From Azolla caroliniana (taxonomy: Eukaryota > Polypodiophyta), in NCBI GenBank assembly GCA_043228905.1, contig JBHGNT010000014.1, forward strand, positions 9,982,001 to 10,046,000: 64,000 bases of DNA. The letters run 5' to 3'. A program made the translations under genes and the position numbers. Under the pieces are notes generated by a model. That model searched no databases, had not been told where the DNA came from, and saw only the letters and a list, made by a program, of their open reading frames with translations. Below, in pieces: positions 1 to 9,842 of the stretch (its first letter is position 1; each line of letters starts with the position of its first letter).

Positions 1-575
1 ACTTGTATGCTTTCTTCTCAGACGAGTATCCTATGAGGATACATTCCTTTGATTTCACCTCGGGCTTCTGTCGTTGTTTGTTCGGGATGCGTACATTCAC
101 AATGCTTCCGAACACCTTGAGGTGCGACAGTATCGACTTCCTTCCGACGAGGAGCTCGTATGGATTTAGCTCATGCACTCCATTAGTGGTGCATCGATTC
201 ATGAGATAGACGGCCGTGGATGTTGCTTCAGCCCAATAGAAATTCAGGATGTGCTTCTCATGCATCATGGCGCGTACTACCTCGAGTATTTGCCGATTTT
301 TCCTTTTGGCGACTCCATTTTGTTGGGGTGTGTGTCGGCACGAGAATTCTCTCTGAATGCCTTCACTTTGGAGGTAGGAGGTGAATTCATCGAAGAAGTA
401 CTCCTTCCCTCCATCCGATCATAGGCATCGAATGTGTGGACTGGTTTCTTTTTCGACTTTTGGAAGTGGGAGAGCACTTCACTTTTCTTCTTGATCGGGT
501 AGATCCATGCATAGCGGGAGTAGTTTTTGATGAAGGTTATGTAGTACCGGTATCCGCCGATCGTCGGCGTTTGAG
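1..575 (-). pseudogene. Copia-A integrase core fragment
   Basis: Translation on the minus strand from about 575 gives the start of a copia integrase core (TPTIGGYRYYITF, then SRYAWIYPI). It is followed, after one frameshift near 415-425, by SDGGKEYF, a block reading HTPQQNGVAKRKN, the YWAEA and YLMNRCTT helices, and the linker KVFGS and ECILIGYSSEKKAYK. In active copia integrases the third catalytic residue is the Glu of the NGVAERKN block; here it is Lys, so the enzyme would be dead even without the frameshift. The coding region runs off the window at base 1. It joins the piece at 1585-2617 once the 581-1579 insertion is removed. Confidence 0.82.
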
Positions 576-580
576 CCAGT

Positions 581-1579
581 TGTTGTAGGTTTTAGGTTTA
601 GGGTAAATGATGATAATGATAAAGATAGGAATAGGGTTAACAATCATGGTAGATTGATCATGTATGTGTGATGATAATGGTGAGAGATCATGAAGAACAA
701 GACAAGCTTTGAGGGGTGGGGGGTGGTGCCTAGAATGGCTCCACCCCCCTCCCAAGGGGGTTCAACGTTAAGGGGGAGAGAGAAAGATCTCAAAGATAGA
801 TAGATAGATAGATAGATAGATTATATTATCGTCTTCGGAGGTCAAATATGACCTATGAGACCAAAAATATTACATTTCACGTGATACGTGTGAAAGTGAG
901 TAGTGACTCTCGATGTTCAAGAACTTTACCAATGAATGTTACAATCGAGAGTGCACATTGTGGTTGTGAGAGGAATTCATGCAAAATGTGGGCTCGATCG
1001 AAGAGATGTGGAAAGCATGGTCGAATATGATCAAAGGCAGAGCATTGTATCAAAGTGTCATACTCAGACTCACGAACTTGTTTAGGGCAAAGTGTGCATA
1101 GCCGACCACTCTCATCACTTGTACCCCAACGCCCTGTTTCACATCGCAATGCATGTGAGCTAAGTCGCATGGAACCAATGGTTCAAATGGCAGATAACGG
1201 TATGGGCTCTAACATGTATGGATGTGTACGATTTCCCCGTTCCGCAAAGAATATGGTTTTGTAGTTAGGTGCAACATGTGTAGTATAATGTGTGAAGCGT
1301 GAGCCTCCACATTTGTCCCATGTCATGATACATTGGCATAGAGAGAAATGGTAATTGTCTTCATTCATTCCCCATAAGCGGTTAAATAGGTACAAAGGGT
1401 TAGATACACAAGGGTGCAAGCCCCTTGGGCATTCACACCTAGTCACTCACTCACACCTCTTTGTATCTACCACACTCACACTCATAATCGTATAAAATCA
1501 CACATACATATCCACACATTACATCTTTCACCCTCACTTATCATCTTTATCAATCACACGTACGTCTCGTACGGTAACA
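581..1579 (+). mobile_element. LTR-like insertion (TG...CA) with 5-bp duplication CCAGT
   Basis: The 999-bp unit begins TGTTGTAGG and ends GGTAACA. It is flanked by CCAGT at 576-580 and again at 1580-1584, and it interrupts the Copia-A integrase exactly where homologous copies are continuous. A TATAAAA box lies at 1491-1497 on the plus strand, about 80 bp before the end, which fits a plus-oriented solo LTR. The middle (about 794-1446) is a minus-strand LINE piece, so the LTR proper is probably about 350-400 bp and the LINE came in later. No second LTR or internal region of the same element is in the window. Confidence 0.7.
794..1446 (-). pseudogene. LINE-1: 3' end of a non-LTR retrotransposon with (GATA)n tail
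   Basis: One minus-strand frame, broken by a single stop at 1183-1185, runs from 1446 to 877. It matches the C-terminal region of the better preserved LINE-2 and LINE-3: a block ending MRLSSHALRCETGRWG, then a CCHC-like segment with CTLCPKQ and IQCSAFDHIRP. This is the zinc-binding C terminus found after the reverse transcriptase in plant LINEs. The 3' untranslated part keeps the same order as the other copies (a short GTCTCATAGG-type box, then a GAAGAC box). It then ends in a run of GATA units at 794-821 instead of the TTTC units of LINE-2 and LINE-3. The copy is heavily 5'-truncated. Confidence 0.72.
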
Positions 1580-1584
1580 CCAGT

Positions 1585-2617
1585 CCCCATACATCTGAGT
1601 GTATGATGTCGAGGAGGCCTTTGCTCGCGTGTCTCTCCTTCGGGAATGGGAGTCGATATTGTTTGCTAAGTTGACACGCTTCGCATACTCGGTTGACTCG
1701 TTTCGACTCAAATGTCGGAAGTCCGATGACGACTCCCTTGGTTTGCATCGCTCGAAGCCGTTGAAGGTTTATGTGGCTGATTCTCTTGTGCCACAACTCG
1801 ATGCTTGTCTCGGTTTTGAGACCTTTGGTGTACATTGCCGATTTCACATCGTTCAAATCACGGATGAACAGTCGGCCATCTTTCTCAATGAAACAACCTT
1901 CGTTGTTGAAGCGGACTTGCATGCTTTGCTCCACAATTTGGCCGACAGAGACCAAATTCTTCGTTATTGTGGGCACGTGCAAGACATTCTTGATGCAAGT
2001 TTGCTCGCCTTCTTTCCCGAATGGAACATTGCCGATGTGCCGAAGGGGGTGCGTGGTGTCGTCTCCCGTCTCTATGTAGCCGGGTCAATCCGGTGTACAC
2101 AAGTGATTGAACCACTCCTTGTGGGATGTCATGTGAAGTGAGGCGCCGGAATCGACGAACCACACGTCTTCCGAGTTGGAGGTGCTTGCGAAGTTGGAGG
2201 TCGTCATAGAGTTCACTCTATGCCTCATTACGAACATTTTGCCACAGTCTCCGTAGTCGGAATTATAGGCGTAATTCGTGAATATTCCGCTACGATTGGC
2301 GTAGTTTGTGAGTTGTCGACTTGTTGAAGCCAACTCACTTCTCTTTCTCCGACACTCCATCTCGTAGTGGCCGACTTTGCTGTAATAATTGCAAGTTGCG
2401 GGCCTCGTTTGCGGACCATGATCGGCGTGGAAGCTCCCCCTTCTTCCGAAGGTTCCTCGATGGCTTCCATGAAGGTTTGAGTTCCCTTCGTGTGATGGGT
2501 CAAATTGACCTCTTCTACCGCGGTGACCTCCTCCTCGGCCACCGTCCAAATTCGAGAAGAACATTTGTTTTTCCGACGTCTTGCTTTTGGTTCAGACGTG
2601 GTTCTCTTCGACCAATA
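1585..2617 (-). pseudogene. Copia-A zinc knuckle, protease and pre-integrase segment
   Basis: The minus-strand frame 2564-2085 carries a Gly/Arg-rich gag end, a knuckle-like CNYYSKVGHYEMEC (second Cys replaced by Tyr) and the aspartic protease motif WFVDSGASLHM. The next frame, 1982-1585, begins LHVPTITKNLVSVGQ and contains the GAG-pre-integrase HHCC zinc site (LWHKRISH, CEACQLSKQ), ending at HSDVWG. In this lineage the knuckle and protease precede integrase in one gag-pol frame, so the frame break near 2085 is a mutation. The segment is bounded by the 581-1579 unit on the left and TRG-1 on the right. The protease triad looks intact, but the zinc knuckle is damaged. Confidence 0.85.
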
Positions 2618-2622
2618 GCATT

Positions 2623-3082
2623 TGTTATCGCTAGGGCCGGACAACAGCCTAACACAGGGTGTCCACTTAAGACACATCACCAAAGGGGGGTACGGCAGAA
2701 TGACTTATGGCACAACGCTTAATTAGACCTTAATCGATTACTTAGCCATCCGTAATTAACACGCGTAAGATATAACAATGAATACAGAACGGTAATCAAC
2801 ATTGGAAGATTAAGACAATAAGCTTTATTAATTATCCGCTCCTCATTACATTGTAACCGGGCCTTTATATAGGTATCCGGTGCGAAATACAAAACGGTGC
2901 CAACTGGCACCTTTATGGGATCGTTCCGGATCCAGATCGGCATATCGATTCCGGTCCGTCCGTCCACATCTTCTTATATAATAATATATATATTAAGACT
3001 ACTAATTACAACAGTTCCCGAATAACTATTCCTTTCAAACTCTGGTTTGGACCTCCTTAAGCCTTCTTGTTGGCCGGTAACA
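2623..3082 (-). repeat. TRG-1 3' LTR
   Basis: 460 bp, starting TGTTATCGC and ending GGTAACA on the plus strand, preceded by the duplication GCATT. On the element's own (minus) strand a TATATAAAGG box occurs near 2874-2865 and an AATAAA-type polyadenylation signal near 2828. Its partner is 6026-6485. Confidence 0.9.
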
Positions 3083-3188
3083 CATGGCACGCCCGTGGGA
3101 CAGTACCTTGTACGTCGAACCCACTATCCGGCCCTTTTACGCTTCGTCCAAAATGTCTAGAATGCTTTGCTCCAAAATTTCCAATGGC

Positions 3189-3947
3189 TCATCGGGAATC
3201 TGTTGTTGCTACTGTGGCTGTTGTTGTTGTTCCGTTTGTGGTTGTGGCTATGTTTGTTGCTCTGACACCGGCGTTTCCGTCCGGTTGCAGTAAGTAGGGT
3301 GGTACCGCTTCGGCGACGTCAATTTCGAATAGGGGTACAATCTTCGGGTTCTCCAGCAAGTACTGCTCTTCTTCTTCGTCTGCTAATCCTTCCAGCATAT
3401 TGACACTCTCCGCATATAACGGTGTCAGATCCTTGCCGGTGCCCTTCCTTGGTTGTGTTGGTATCCGTACCTTCGCTTTTCCCCGCCGGAACGTAATCAT
3501 ATTCCTCCTCCAGTTCTGCTTGATATGTGCCGTCTTTAACCAAGGGTGTCCCAACAATAATGGGTACGCTCCTTGAGCCTGCAACTGGAGAACTACGGCT
3601 GAGATTCGGAATGTGTGGCCCCCGATGGTTACTTCCAAGTTCCGTATTAATCCTGTCGGTCGCACCGAGCTTGTGTCCGCCATTCGGAGCCAGAACGGAC
3701 ATGGCTCCCACTCTTGGATTCCAAGAGCATCGCACGTCTGGAGGCTGATTACATTAACGTCGGAGCCTCCGTCTATTATCGTGCTGGGGAGTTCTTTCCC
3801 TTTCACAATGGCCATAATTGCCGGACTGTTGGTGTCCACCACCGCCGGTCCCTCCTCCGGATTTGAGAAGAATGCCGGAGCCGGTGGTGTTCCCCCTGTC
3901 GTCATGCCGGACTTGAGTCCTTTTGTGAATCTTGGTACTAGCTGCAA
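3189..3947 (-). pseudogene. TRG-1 retropepsin (gag-PR C-terminal part)
   Basis: 252 codons, beginning MQLVPRFTKGLK and containing the aspartic protease motif IDGGSDVNVIS at about residues 58-68. The flap-like AQGAYPLLLGHPWL follows at about residues 130-143, as in retropepsins of plant gypsy-type gag-pro proteins. The active site is D-G-G rather than the commoner D-S/T-G. A Thr/Ala-rich low-complexity tail closes the frame about 105 bp before the 3' LTR, leaving no room for pol. The frame is the same as the upstream gag region 5066-4167, but it is separated from it by stops (for example at 4167 and again between about 3980 and 3950). Gag-PR was therefore probably one polyprotein. Confidence 0.8.
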
Positions 3948-4166
3948 GAGTCATCCTAACGGCAGCGTGATCTAGCATTCCTGCAATACCTGCCATGTCG
4001 CATTTTCGGACTGACTGCCGCCGGCGAGCTCTTCGGTGTTCTCCTTCTGTTGCGCGAGTTCTGCCACATTTCGCTCATTGGCCTTTTTCACCCATTCTGT
4101 TGCCTGTTTCCGGATGGCCTCTTGTGTCTCCCATTCCGTAGTCTTCCCCTTCGACCTTGTGGTGAC

Positions 4167-4817
4167 CTATTGGAGGTCTGCGACTTCGGTGACTACCATG
4201 TTTACTGCCGGTCGCTTATCATAGCTTTTTGTCAGACATTGATTACTATAATGTCCTTCTTGCCGGCAGTAATAGCAATATGTTTTCCGGGTGTTGCTGG
4301 ATTCGACATTGTTTCTTGTACCCGGTGAAGGACTTGTGGTAACCGCAGGGCTCTGGTCTGGTTGGCTGCTTGAGGCGCCTTTTTCCGGTTCATGTGGGTG
4401 GCTCCCGTTTTTGAAATGTCGTTTTTTATTAAAGTTCTTTTTGTTGCGGTACCCTTGCCGAGGTTGGTCGTCATACCTCCCATAATCTTCCTGTCGTTGG
4501 TGATACCCGGGGGAGTGATCCCGGTTGTGATGCTCGTACCGTCCATTGTAATCTCGGTACTTGTCATATCTCTTGTACCGGTCATAGTTATCTCGCCGAT
4601 TGTCGTACCAGACATCTTGTGCCGGTCGATATCGCTCCTCTCGTCGCCAATGTTCGTCTTCTTCGTCTCGGCTGTTACGTGGCTCGATTTGCCGGACTAG
4701 TGGAGCTTGCCGATTTAATAAGTTATATTCACACCGGTCCATCGTGTGGGTCGTAGATTGGCAGAGTAAGCAGTGCGTCCGCATGGTGCACTCCAGTGAC
4801 GAGTGTCTGGAATTCAA
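4167..4817 (-). pseudogene. TRG-1 gag, zinc-knuckle region
   Basis: 216 codons. The N-terminal part has CTMRTHCLLC and a following Cys (first knuckle-like region). A long charged stretch rich in Arg, Asp and Tyr is next, then a clean CCHC knuckle CYYCRQEGHYSNQC at about residues 180-193. Such knuckles bind RNA in the nucleocapsid part of gag. The frame continues, after a TAG, into a charged helix (ATEWVKKANERNVAEL) and then the protease frame, which supports one ancestral gag-PR reading frame. Confidence 0.8.
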
Positions 4818-4874
4818 GCAGGTCGTGCATTGGATTGCTTGCCGGAAACGGAGATCCTCATCGGTTGGTAATGC

Positions 4875-5970
4875 TCATTGGAGGGCTCCCATTGTTAGCC
4901 AAGAGCTCGTTTTCTCCATTTCTCTAACCCGGTCGATGACCTGGTCGACGATGCTTGTGCGAAAGTCAATGACCGTGCATACCGTTCGTAGAGGTTCCCG
5001 GAGCACGGCTAAAAATATAGCCCGCGTTTCCTCCTCCGGAGGTGCACGGGTAAGCTGACTGTGCATCCGTTGAAACCAGATGACAAACTATGGGATGCTT
5101 TCCCCGGGGTCTTGCCGAATTGTATAAAATAAGCCCACCATTTCTCGTTGATCCACCTCCTTCTGGAAGATGTGCAAGAATTTGTCTTTCAGGTTCGCAA
5201 AGGTGGTGATGGTGTTGCGATCTTGCGTCCGGTGCCATCTGGCGGCGTCCTTCTAATGTCACGCCGAATTCGGCTATCTTAGATCGTTCCTCTTCTGCCG
5301 CAGTTAACCGTTGTGACACATGGTTCGCTTCCCATGTTTGTTCAAACACGTGAACATGAGCCTCCGCGTCTGGGTCATCCCGATACTTGGAGTACTCGAA
5401 CGACATATCGTCGTCCGGTGTCGGTACGCGGCCTGGCTGTGTTGGTGGTCTTTCCTGTTGTTCCGTTGGCGTCTGAGGTCTTTGCCGGTCTTCCTTTGGT
5501 GTTCCCGGCTCGACTTCTGGTGTTGGAGGGTTTTGTCGGTGCACTTCCCTCTCCGGAGGTTGCACCATGACAAGTGTCGGAGGTTCCCGGTCTGCCAATT
5601 CTGGTTCCGGTGTCGGTAAGGTATCCGACTCCTCGTCCTCCGGTCCTCCTGGGGTGTCATTACTGTTGCGATAGTTTGTATACGCGCTATAACCCCCTTC
5701 CGAATCCGATTCCAGCGTTGAAAATGCTTCGGATTCTCCGTCTCTTCCAGCCAAGGCCTGGAGAAGGGTTTCCGCTTCCCGGAGGCTGCTTAAGCTGCTT
5801 CCTTCGTTCGGGTACGCGTTTTGTTGCAGACGGAGCGACTCCTCCGCCTCTTTCCGGATCACTTTGGAAAATGATCGATCCGTTCGGATTTCTTCCGCTG
5901 CTTGCTGGAAAGCCTCTCGCCGCCGTCTCCGTGCTCTCTCCGTAACCGGATCATCTGTTGGCCTAGTCAT
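4875..5970 (-). pseudogene. TRG-1 gag, N-terminal and capsid region
   Basis: Starts at ATG 5970 with MTRPTDDPVTERARRRRREAF, 35 bp inside the 5' LTR primer site. A long acidic, Pro/Thr-rich linker (about residues 100-190) is followed by the gag core. A one-base frameshift near 5248 moves the core to another frame, where WHRTQDRNTITTFANLKDKF, REMVGLFYTIRQ and FVIWFQRMHSQL match Retrotrans_gag proteins. A TGA at 4875-4877 separates this from the zinc-knuckle part in the same frame. With one frameshift and one stop the gene is decayed but easy to recognise. Confidence 0.8.
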
Positions 5971-6004
5971 CCATTCCTGCCGCTGTTCACTGCGATTATG
6001 CAGG

Positions 6005-6018
6005 AATCGTGGTCGCCA
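6005..6018 (-). promoter_or_regulatory. TRG-1 primer-binding site
   Basis: Directly inside the 5' LTR the minus strand reads TGGCGACCACGATT, after a short T run. It is not the tRNA-iMet type used by the copia elements here. The TGGCGAC start resembles the tRNA-Arg-type sites of plant Tat/Ogre gypsy elements; the assignment is by resemblance only. Confidence 0.5.
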
Positions 6019-6025
6019 AAAACTG

Positions 6026-6485
6026 TGTTATCGCTAGGGCCGGACAACAGCCTAACACAGGGTGTCCACTTAAGACACGTCACCAAAGGGTGGTACGACA
6101 GAATGACTTACGGCACAACGCTTAATTAGACCTTAATCGATTACTTAGCCATCCGTAATTAACACGCGTAAGATATAACAATGAATACAGAACGGTAATC
6201 AACACTGGAAGATTAAGACAATAAGCTTTATTAATTATCCGCTCCTCATTACATTGTAACCGGGCCTTTATATAGGTCTCCGGTGCGAAATACAAAACGG
6301 TGCCAACCGGCACCTTTACGGGATCGTTCCGGATCCGGATCGGCATACCGATTCCGGTCCGTCCGTCCACATCTTCTTATATAATAATATATATATTAAG
6401 ACTACTAATTACAACAGTTCCCGAATAACTATTCCTTTCAAACTCTGGTTTGGACCTCCTTAAGCCTTCTTGCCGGCTGATAACA
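6026..6485 (-). repeat. TRG-1 5' LTR
   Basis: 460 bp, the same length as 2623-3082, with TGTTATCGC at its left edge and GATAACA at its right edge. It is followed by the duplication GCATT (6486-6490). The two LTRs differ mainly by transitions. Confidence 0.9.
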
Positions 6486-6490
6486 GCATT

Positions 6491-7004
6491 GATTGGAGGG
6501 CAAAGATTTCCATTTCTAATAGATCGAATTGTTGTGCGATGTCGCCCAAGCATACTTGAACCATCTCGTCTTCGTCGACGTTTATTTTGATGGAGCCAAG
6601 CGAGTCACAAATGCTCTTGATCTTGGCGGTGTAGTTCGACATGGACATGTCTTTTTGTTGAATGTTGTTCAACTCTTGTCAGAGTTGAAGCTTTCGGACG
6701 GTCGTGTTGGCAGCGAACATTTTCTTTAAGTTTTCCCACGCTTCTTTGGGCGTCTTGGCATCTCAAATGTGGCTAAGCATGTGGTTGTGGACACATGTTG
6801 CCAAGCAATACATGACTCGACTCGCCGCTTGCTCCCACGTTGCGTAGTCGGCTTCTTTCAGTCGGGTCGATTTTCTTGAGCGTCGTTGATGTAGCTCGAA
6901 TACCCTTGGCCGACGAGGTATTGGGTCATCTTGTACTCCCAAGATGAATAATTACTCCGGTTTAGCTTTTCAATAGGGAGCGAACTACCCATTTGTGTGT
7001 TCAT
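6491..7004 (-). pseudogene. Copia-A gag (UBN2-type) fragment
   Basis: The minus-strand ATG at 7004 begins MNTQMGSSLPIEKLN, the same N terminus as Copia-B and Copia-D. SSWEYKMTQYLVGQGY follows, and further down NNIQQKDMSMSNYTAKIKSICDS and DEDEMVQVCLGDIA, the gag_UBN2 core of plant copia elements. There are several frameshifts and a TGA in the QLRQEL region. The sequence stops at the TRG-1 insertion and resumes at 2617. Confidence 0.8.
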
Positions 7005-7126
7005 GTTGATCACGTACACGTGCTACGTAGCGGCACTATGGTAGCCGATAGCCGGATTTTGTCATTGGCGTCTCGAACACACAATCACGGAGTCGGGTTG
7101 GCTTAGTGTATTTTCTAAACCACACA

Positions 7127-7137
7127 CTCTGATACCA
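7127..7137 (-). promoter_or_regulatory. Copia-A primer-binding site (tRNA-iMet type)
   Basis: The minus strand reads TGGTATCAGAG, complementary to the 3' end of initiator tRNA-Met, the usual plant copia primer. It marks the inner edge of the 5' LTR, whose remnant extends right to about 7271. Confidence 0.75.
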
Positions 7138-7270
7138 TTTTAAGAATTAGGTAAGTAATTAAGCAAGGGTTAATTAGTACCTAATTATGTGATTAAGTTA
7201 ATAAGTGGAAGATTAAGTGATATGTGTGTGTATGTGTATGAGAGGAAGAGAGAGAGAGAGAGAGAGAGAG

Positions 7271-8702
7271 AAAGAAAGAAAGATATATTAACATCTTCTA
7301 AGGCCAAAATTGGTCCATGAGACAATTGGTTTACAATAAAATGAGTATTTATCAAGTCATCATAACTAAAATAAAATAAAGTAAACATAGAACTTAAGCA
7401 AAAAGAGTTCTAGTAGTGTACAATACGTGGTATACTCGATAAAGAAAGTGACTTTACACTAAGCCTAATTTTATTTCCACCCAAGCCTCTCGAAAAGAAG
7501 TGGGGGGTCAAAGGGTTCTGATGTGGGTGTGACCCGTGGTTCCAATGTAGAGAGTGCCCTAGCCATGGCTTCTAGGCAGTGTAGCTCATGTTCCCTTATT
7601 TTCATTATTGCTTCCACACCACATTGAGTTGCTTTGAAACCTGGCACCCGAGGACATATGATTCTTCTTTGGTTTTCTACCTCACCAAGGGAAAGGCCGA
7701 GTGGTGCAGGTGTGTCGACATTCATTGTCTCCCCCTGTTCTTGAAAAACTTCATTTGTTACATGTTGGTGAACATTAGCAACATTTTGTAACTTATTCGC
7801 TCTATGTTGTTTTAGCTCTAGAATGTATTTGCCTAATTTCTTTATATCTAGAGTATCTAATAGTTTGGGGAGGGTGGGAGAGGAACCAAGTATGTCTTGG
7901 TATTTTGCCCTTATCTCGGCGTAGGTTGAGCACTTGCATGTAAAGTGATACTCATCCTCTATCTCTATGTGACATAACCTACATATCCTTTCCTCCCTAG
8001 GGACTCCATTAGTACGGCCATTCTCAATCTCAAGTTGGTGAGATGATATTCTAAGTTGTCCAATGGCAACCCTTAGTGCATGTGGTAAGAATACATCTAG
8101 ATATTTTGGCCGCGTAATAAAACCTAACTCAGAGAAGTGCATGAAGTGTTCCTTACAATAAAACATTTTAGATGGAAGTGGCTCTCGTGGGGTGATCCAT
8201 TTATACCGAGTGTAAATTTGACATATTTCTTGGCATATTACTTTATTGCGGTCCTCATGAGAGATTAAAGTGTTATCAATCGTGTAGTTGTACCTAAGGG
8301 GAGGTAGGTTATTAATGTCTAGACCATTCACAAGAAGCCAACTCACCATCATGCCATACCATGAGCTAGTATAGCCGGACTCATACAATGATCGAGAGGC
8401 CTTAAAGGCTTGATGAGATATTCTATCATGTGGTTGGCTATGTATCCTATGAATAAAGACTACAAGTTGGAAAAGTGCCTCTACTAACATTGGGGGTAAT
8501 GTGAACTCAGGCCCAATAATGTCATGTCGTACTGTCAATTTGCTTCGGAGTTGGTGTGATAACATCATCACCAATGGTTTCTCTAATTGTGTCCACATGA
8601 AAGATGGTAATCCTGGAGCCCAAACCATTGATGCATACATGAGGGAGGGGGTCACTAATGAGTCAAAGAGCCACCCTTTAGTCTGTGGCTCTTGAAAGTA
8701 TG
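7271..8702 (-). pseudogene. LINE-2 (C-terminal RT region, zinc finger, 3' UTR)
   Basis: Minus-strand LINE end. The coding frame (8702-7471) is open throughout. It continues the frame from 19264-19054 across the Copia-B insertion (QCHQAY then FQEPQTKGW). It carries LFDSLVTPSLMYASMVW, the end of a LINE reverse transcriptase, then a long linker, a CCHC zinc site (CRLCHIEIEDEYHFTCKC) and a conserved C terminus PPLLFERLGWK. The 3' UTR, about 200 bp, ends in TTTC units at 7283-7271. The copy is truncated upstream of 19264. The lack of stops over about 480 codons suggests that it was recently mobile. Confidence 0.82.
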
Positions 8703-9081
8703 TGTTGAGAATCAAGCTCAACTTGGTCTAGTGTGTGAACTCACCTTGAGAGTGAATAGACACTCCAACGGTCAAGAGTCACCATTAAGTCACCTCTTTG
8801 TATTCTAGCATTTAGTATGAGTCATAGAATCATATTCTATGACACATAACTTATGAGCTTTCACATTCCCCATGCTCCATGAGCCTTGTAGTTAATGAAG
8901 AGAGAGGAGGGTGACTATATAAAGCACCCTCATCCCACCTTGTATCGTGTTGAGTCTCTTTCTCCTTTGTTAATATACTTAACCTTGCGTATACTCTGTC
9001 TGTCTCTCTCTCTCTCATACACACTCACACACAGTTCACACCTATTCCGCTTCACAAGAATCCATCTCTTGATTCTTTACA
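8703..9081 (+). repeat. Copia-B 5' LTR
   Basis: Starts TGTTGAGAATC and ends GATTCTTTACA, with a TATATAAAG box near 8918 and a CT/CA-rich stretch downstream of it. The primer-binding site follows directly. Confidence 0.9.
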
Positions 9082-9093
9082 TGGTATCAGAGT
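9082..9093 (+). promoter_or_regulatory. Copia-B primer-binding site
   Basis: TGGTATCAGAGT directly after the 5' LTR: tRNA-iMet type with the last base changed from C. Confidence 0.85.
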
Positions 9094-9240
9094 GATTTGG
9101 TAGCTCGACCTAGCCCATTCGCCTCATCGTGATCGTGTGTTGTGCTCCACGCCGACGACCAAGAACCGGCTCATCGCTATCGTAGCTTCACTACATAGCT
9201 CGCATTCGAAGAGAGAAGCAGAAGAAGAAGAATCGACATA

Positions 9241-9842
9241 ATGAATACTCAAATGGGGAGCGCTCTCCCTACCGACAAGTTGGATCGAAACAACTTCGCA
9301 TCTTGGGAGTACAAGATGCACCAATACCTTGTTAGACAAGGCTATTGGAGCTACATCAAAGGAGCTCATGAAGACCGACATGCCGAAGCGGCTCCCGGAT
9401 ACGCGACATGGGAGCAAGCCGCAAGCCGCAAGCCGCGTGATGTATTGCTTGCCAACATGTGTTCACGATCACATGCTCGGCTACATTCGCGAAGCCAAGA
9501 CGCCGAAGGAAGCACAGGAAAATCTACGAAAGATTTTCACGGCGAACACGACCACGAGGAAGCTTCAACTCCGCCAAGAGTTGAACAACATTCAACAAAG
9601 GGACATGTCCATCACGACATACACCTCGAAGATCAAGGAGCTTTGCGATTCGCTCGGCTCAATAAGCGTAAATATCGATGATGATGGTTCAAATATGCCT
9701 CGGCGGCCTCGCACCACAGTTCGGCGCGATGCAAACTGCTGTTCCAGCACAGGAGAAATCCCCCTCCTTCTTCGAGCTCCTATCAATGCTATTGGTCAAA
9801 GAAAACCACGTGCGTACAAGGAGCAATGAGTAGGAAGGCCAC
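9241..9842 (+). pseudogene. Copia-B gag
   Basis: Begins MNTQMGSALPTDKLDRNNF at 9241, about 150 bp after the primer site. A perfect 8-bp tandem repeat of GCAAGCCG near 9418-9436 shifts the frame. The gag core then continues as VMYCLPTCVHDHMLGYI, TPKEAQENLRKIF, NNIQQRDMSITTYTSKIKELCDS. A 2-bp deletion in the GATGAGATG block near 9685 shifts it again to the frame of the zinc-knuckle part, and a TAG at 9831-9833 lies between them. This is a gag_UBN2-type copia capsid. Confidence 0.85.

Larger units (their letters stand above)
2623..6485 (-). mobile_element. TRG-1: gag-protease-only LTR retrotransposon
   Basis: A complete insertion with GCATT at 2618-2622 and 6486-6490, two 460-bp LTRs (2623-3082 and 6026-6485) and a 2943-bp interior. 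All recognisable coding is on the minus strand: gag with a Retrotrans_gag-like segment, two zinc-knuckle regions, then a retropepsin. There is no reverse transcriptase, RNase H or integrase, and no junction suggesting that a pol gene was later deleted. The arrangement matches the published idea of non-autonomous terminal-repeat elements carrying gag (TR-GAG), here with an added protease. The LTRs differ at a dozen or more sites by eye, so it is older than the CopE copies. Confidence 0.85.
1..7271 (-). mobile_element. Copia-A: decayed Ty1/copia element, 5' part, interrupted
   Basis: Minus-strand copia element whose 5' end lies to the right and whose RT-RNase H part lies beyond the left edge. 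Read from right to left it shows part of the 5' LTR (about 7138-7271), a tRNA-Met-type primer site (7127-7137), gag (7004-6491), zinc knuckle, protease and pre-integrase (2617-1585) and integrase core (575-1). It is split by TRG-1 (2623-6485) and by an LTR-like unit (581-1579), both with matching 5-bp duplications. LINE-2 has joined or inserted in its LTR near 7271. Gag and pol are close to Copia-B and Copia-D, so these three belong to one copia lineage. It is not functional. Confidence 0.85.

Noticed and set aside
3067-3297. Val/Cys-rich small protein on the plus strand near the TRG-1 3' LTR
   Set aside because: It is antisense to the low-complexity Thr/Ala tail of the TRG-1 protease frame.
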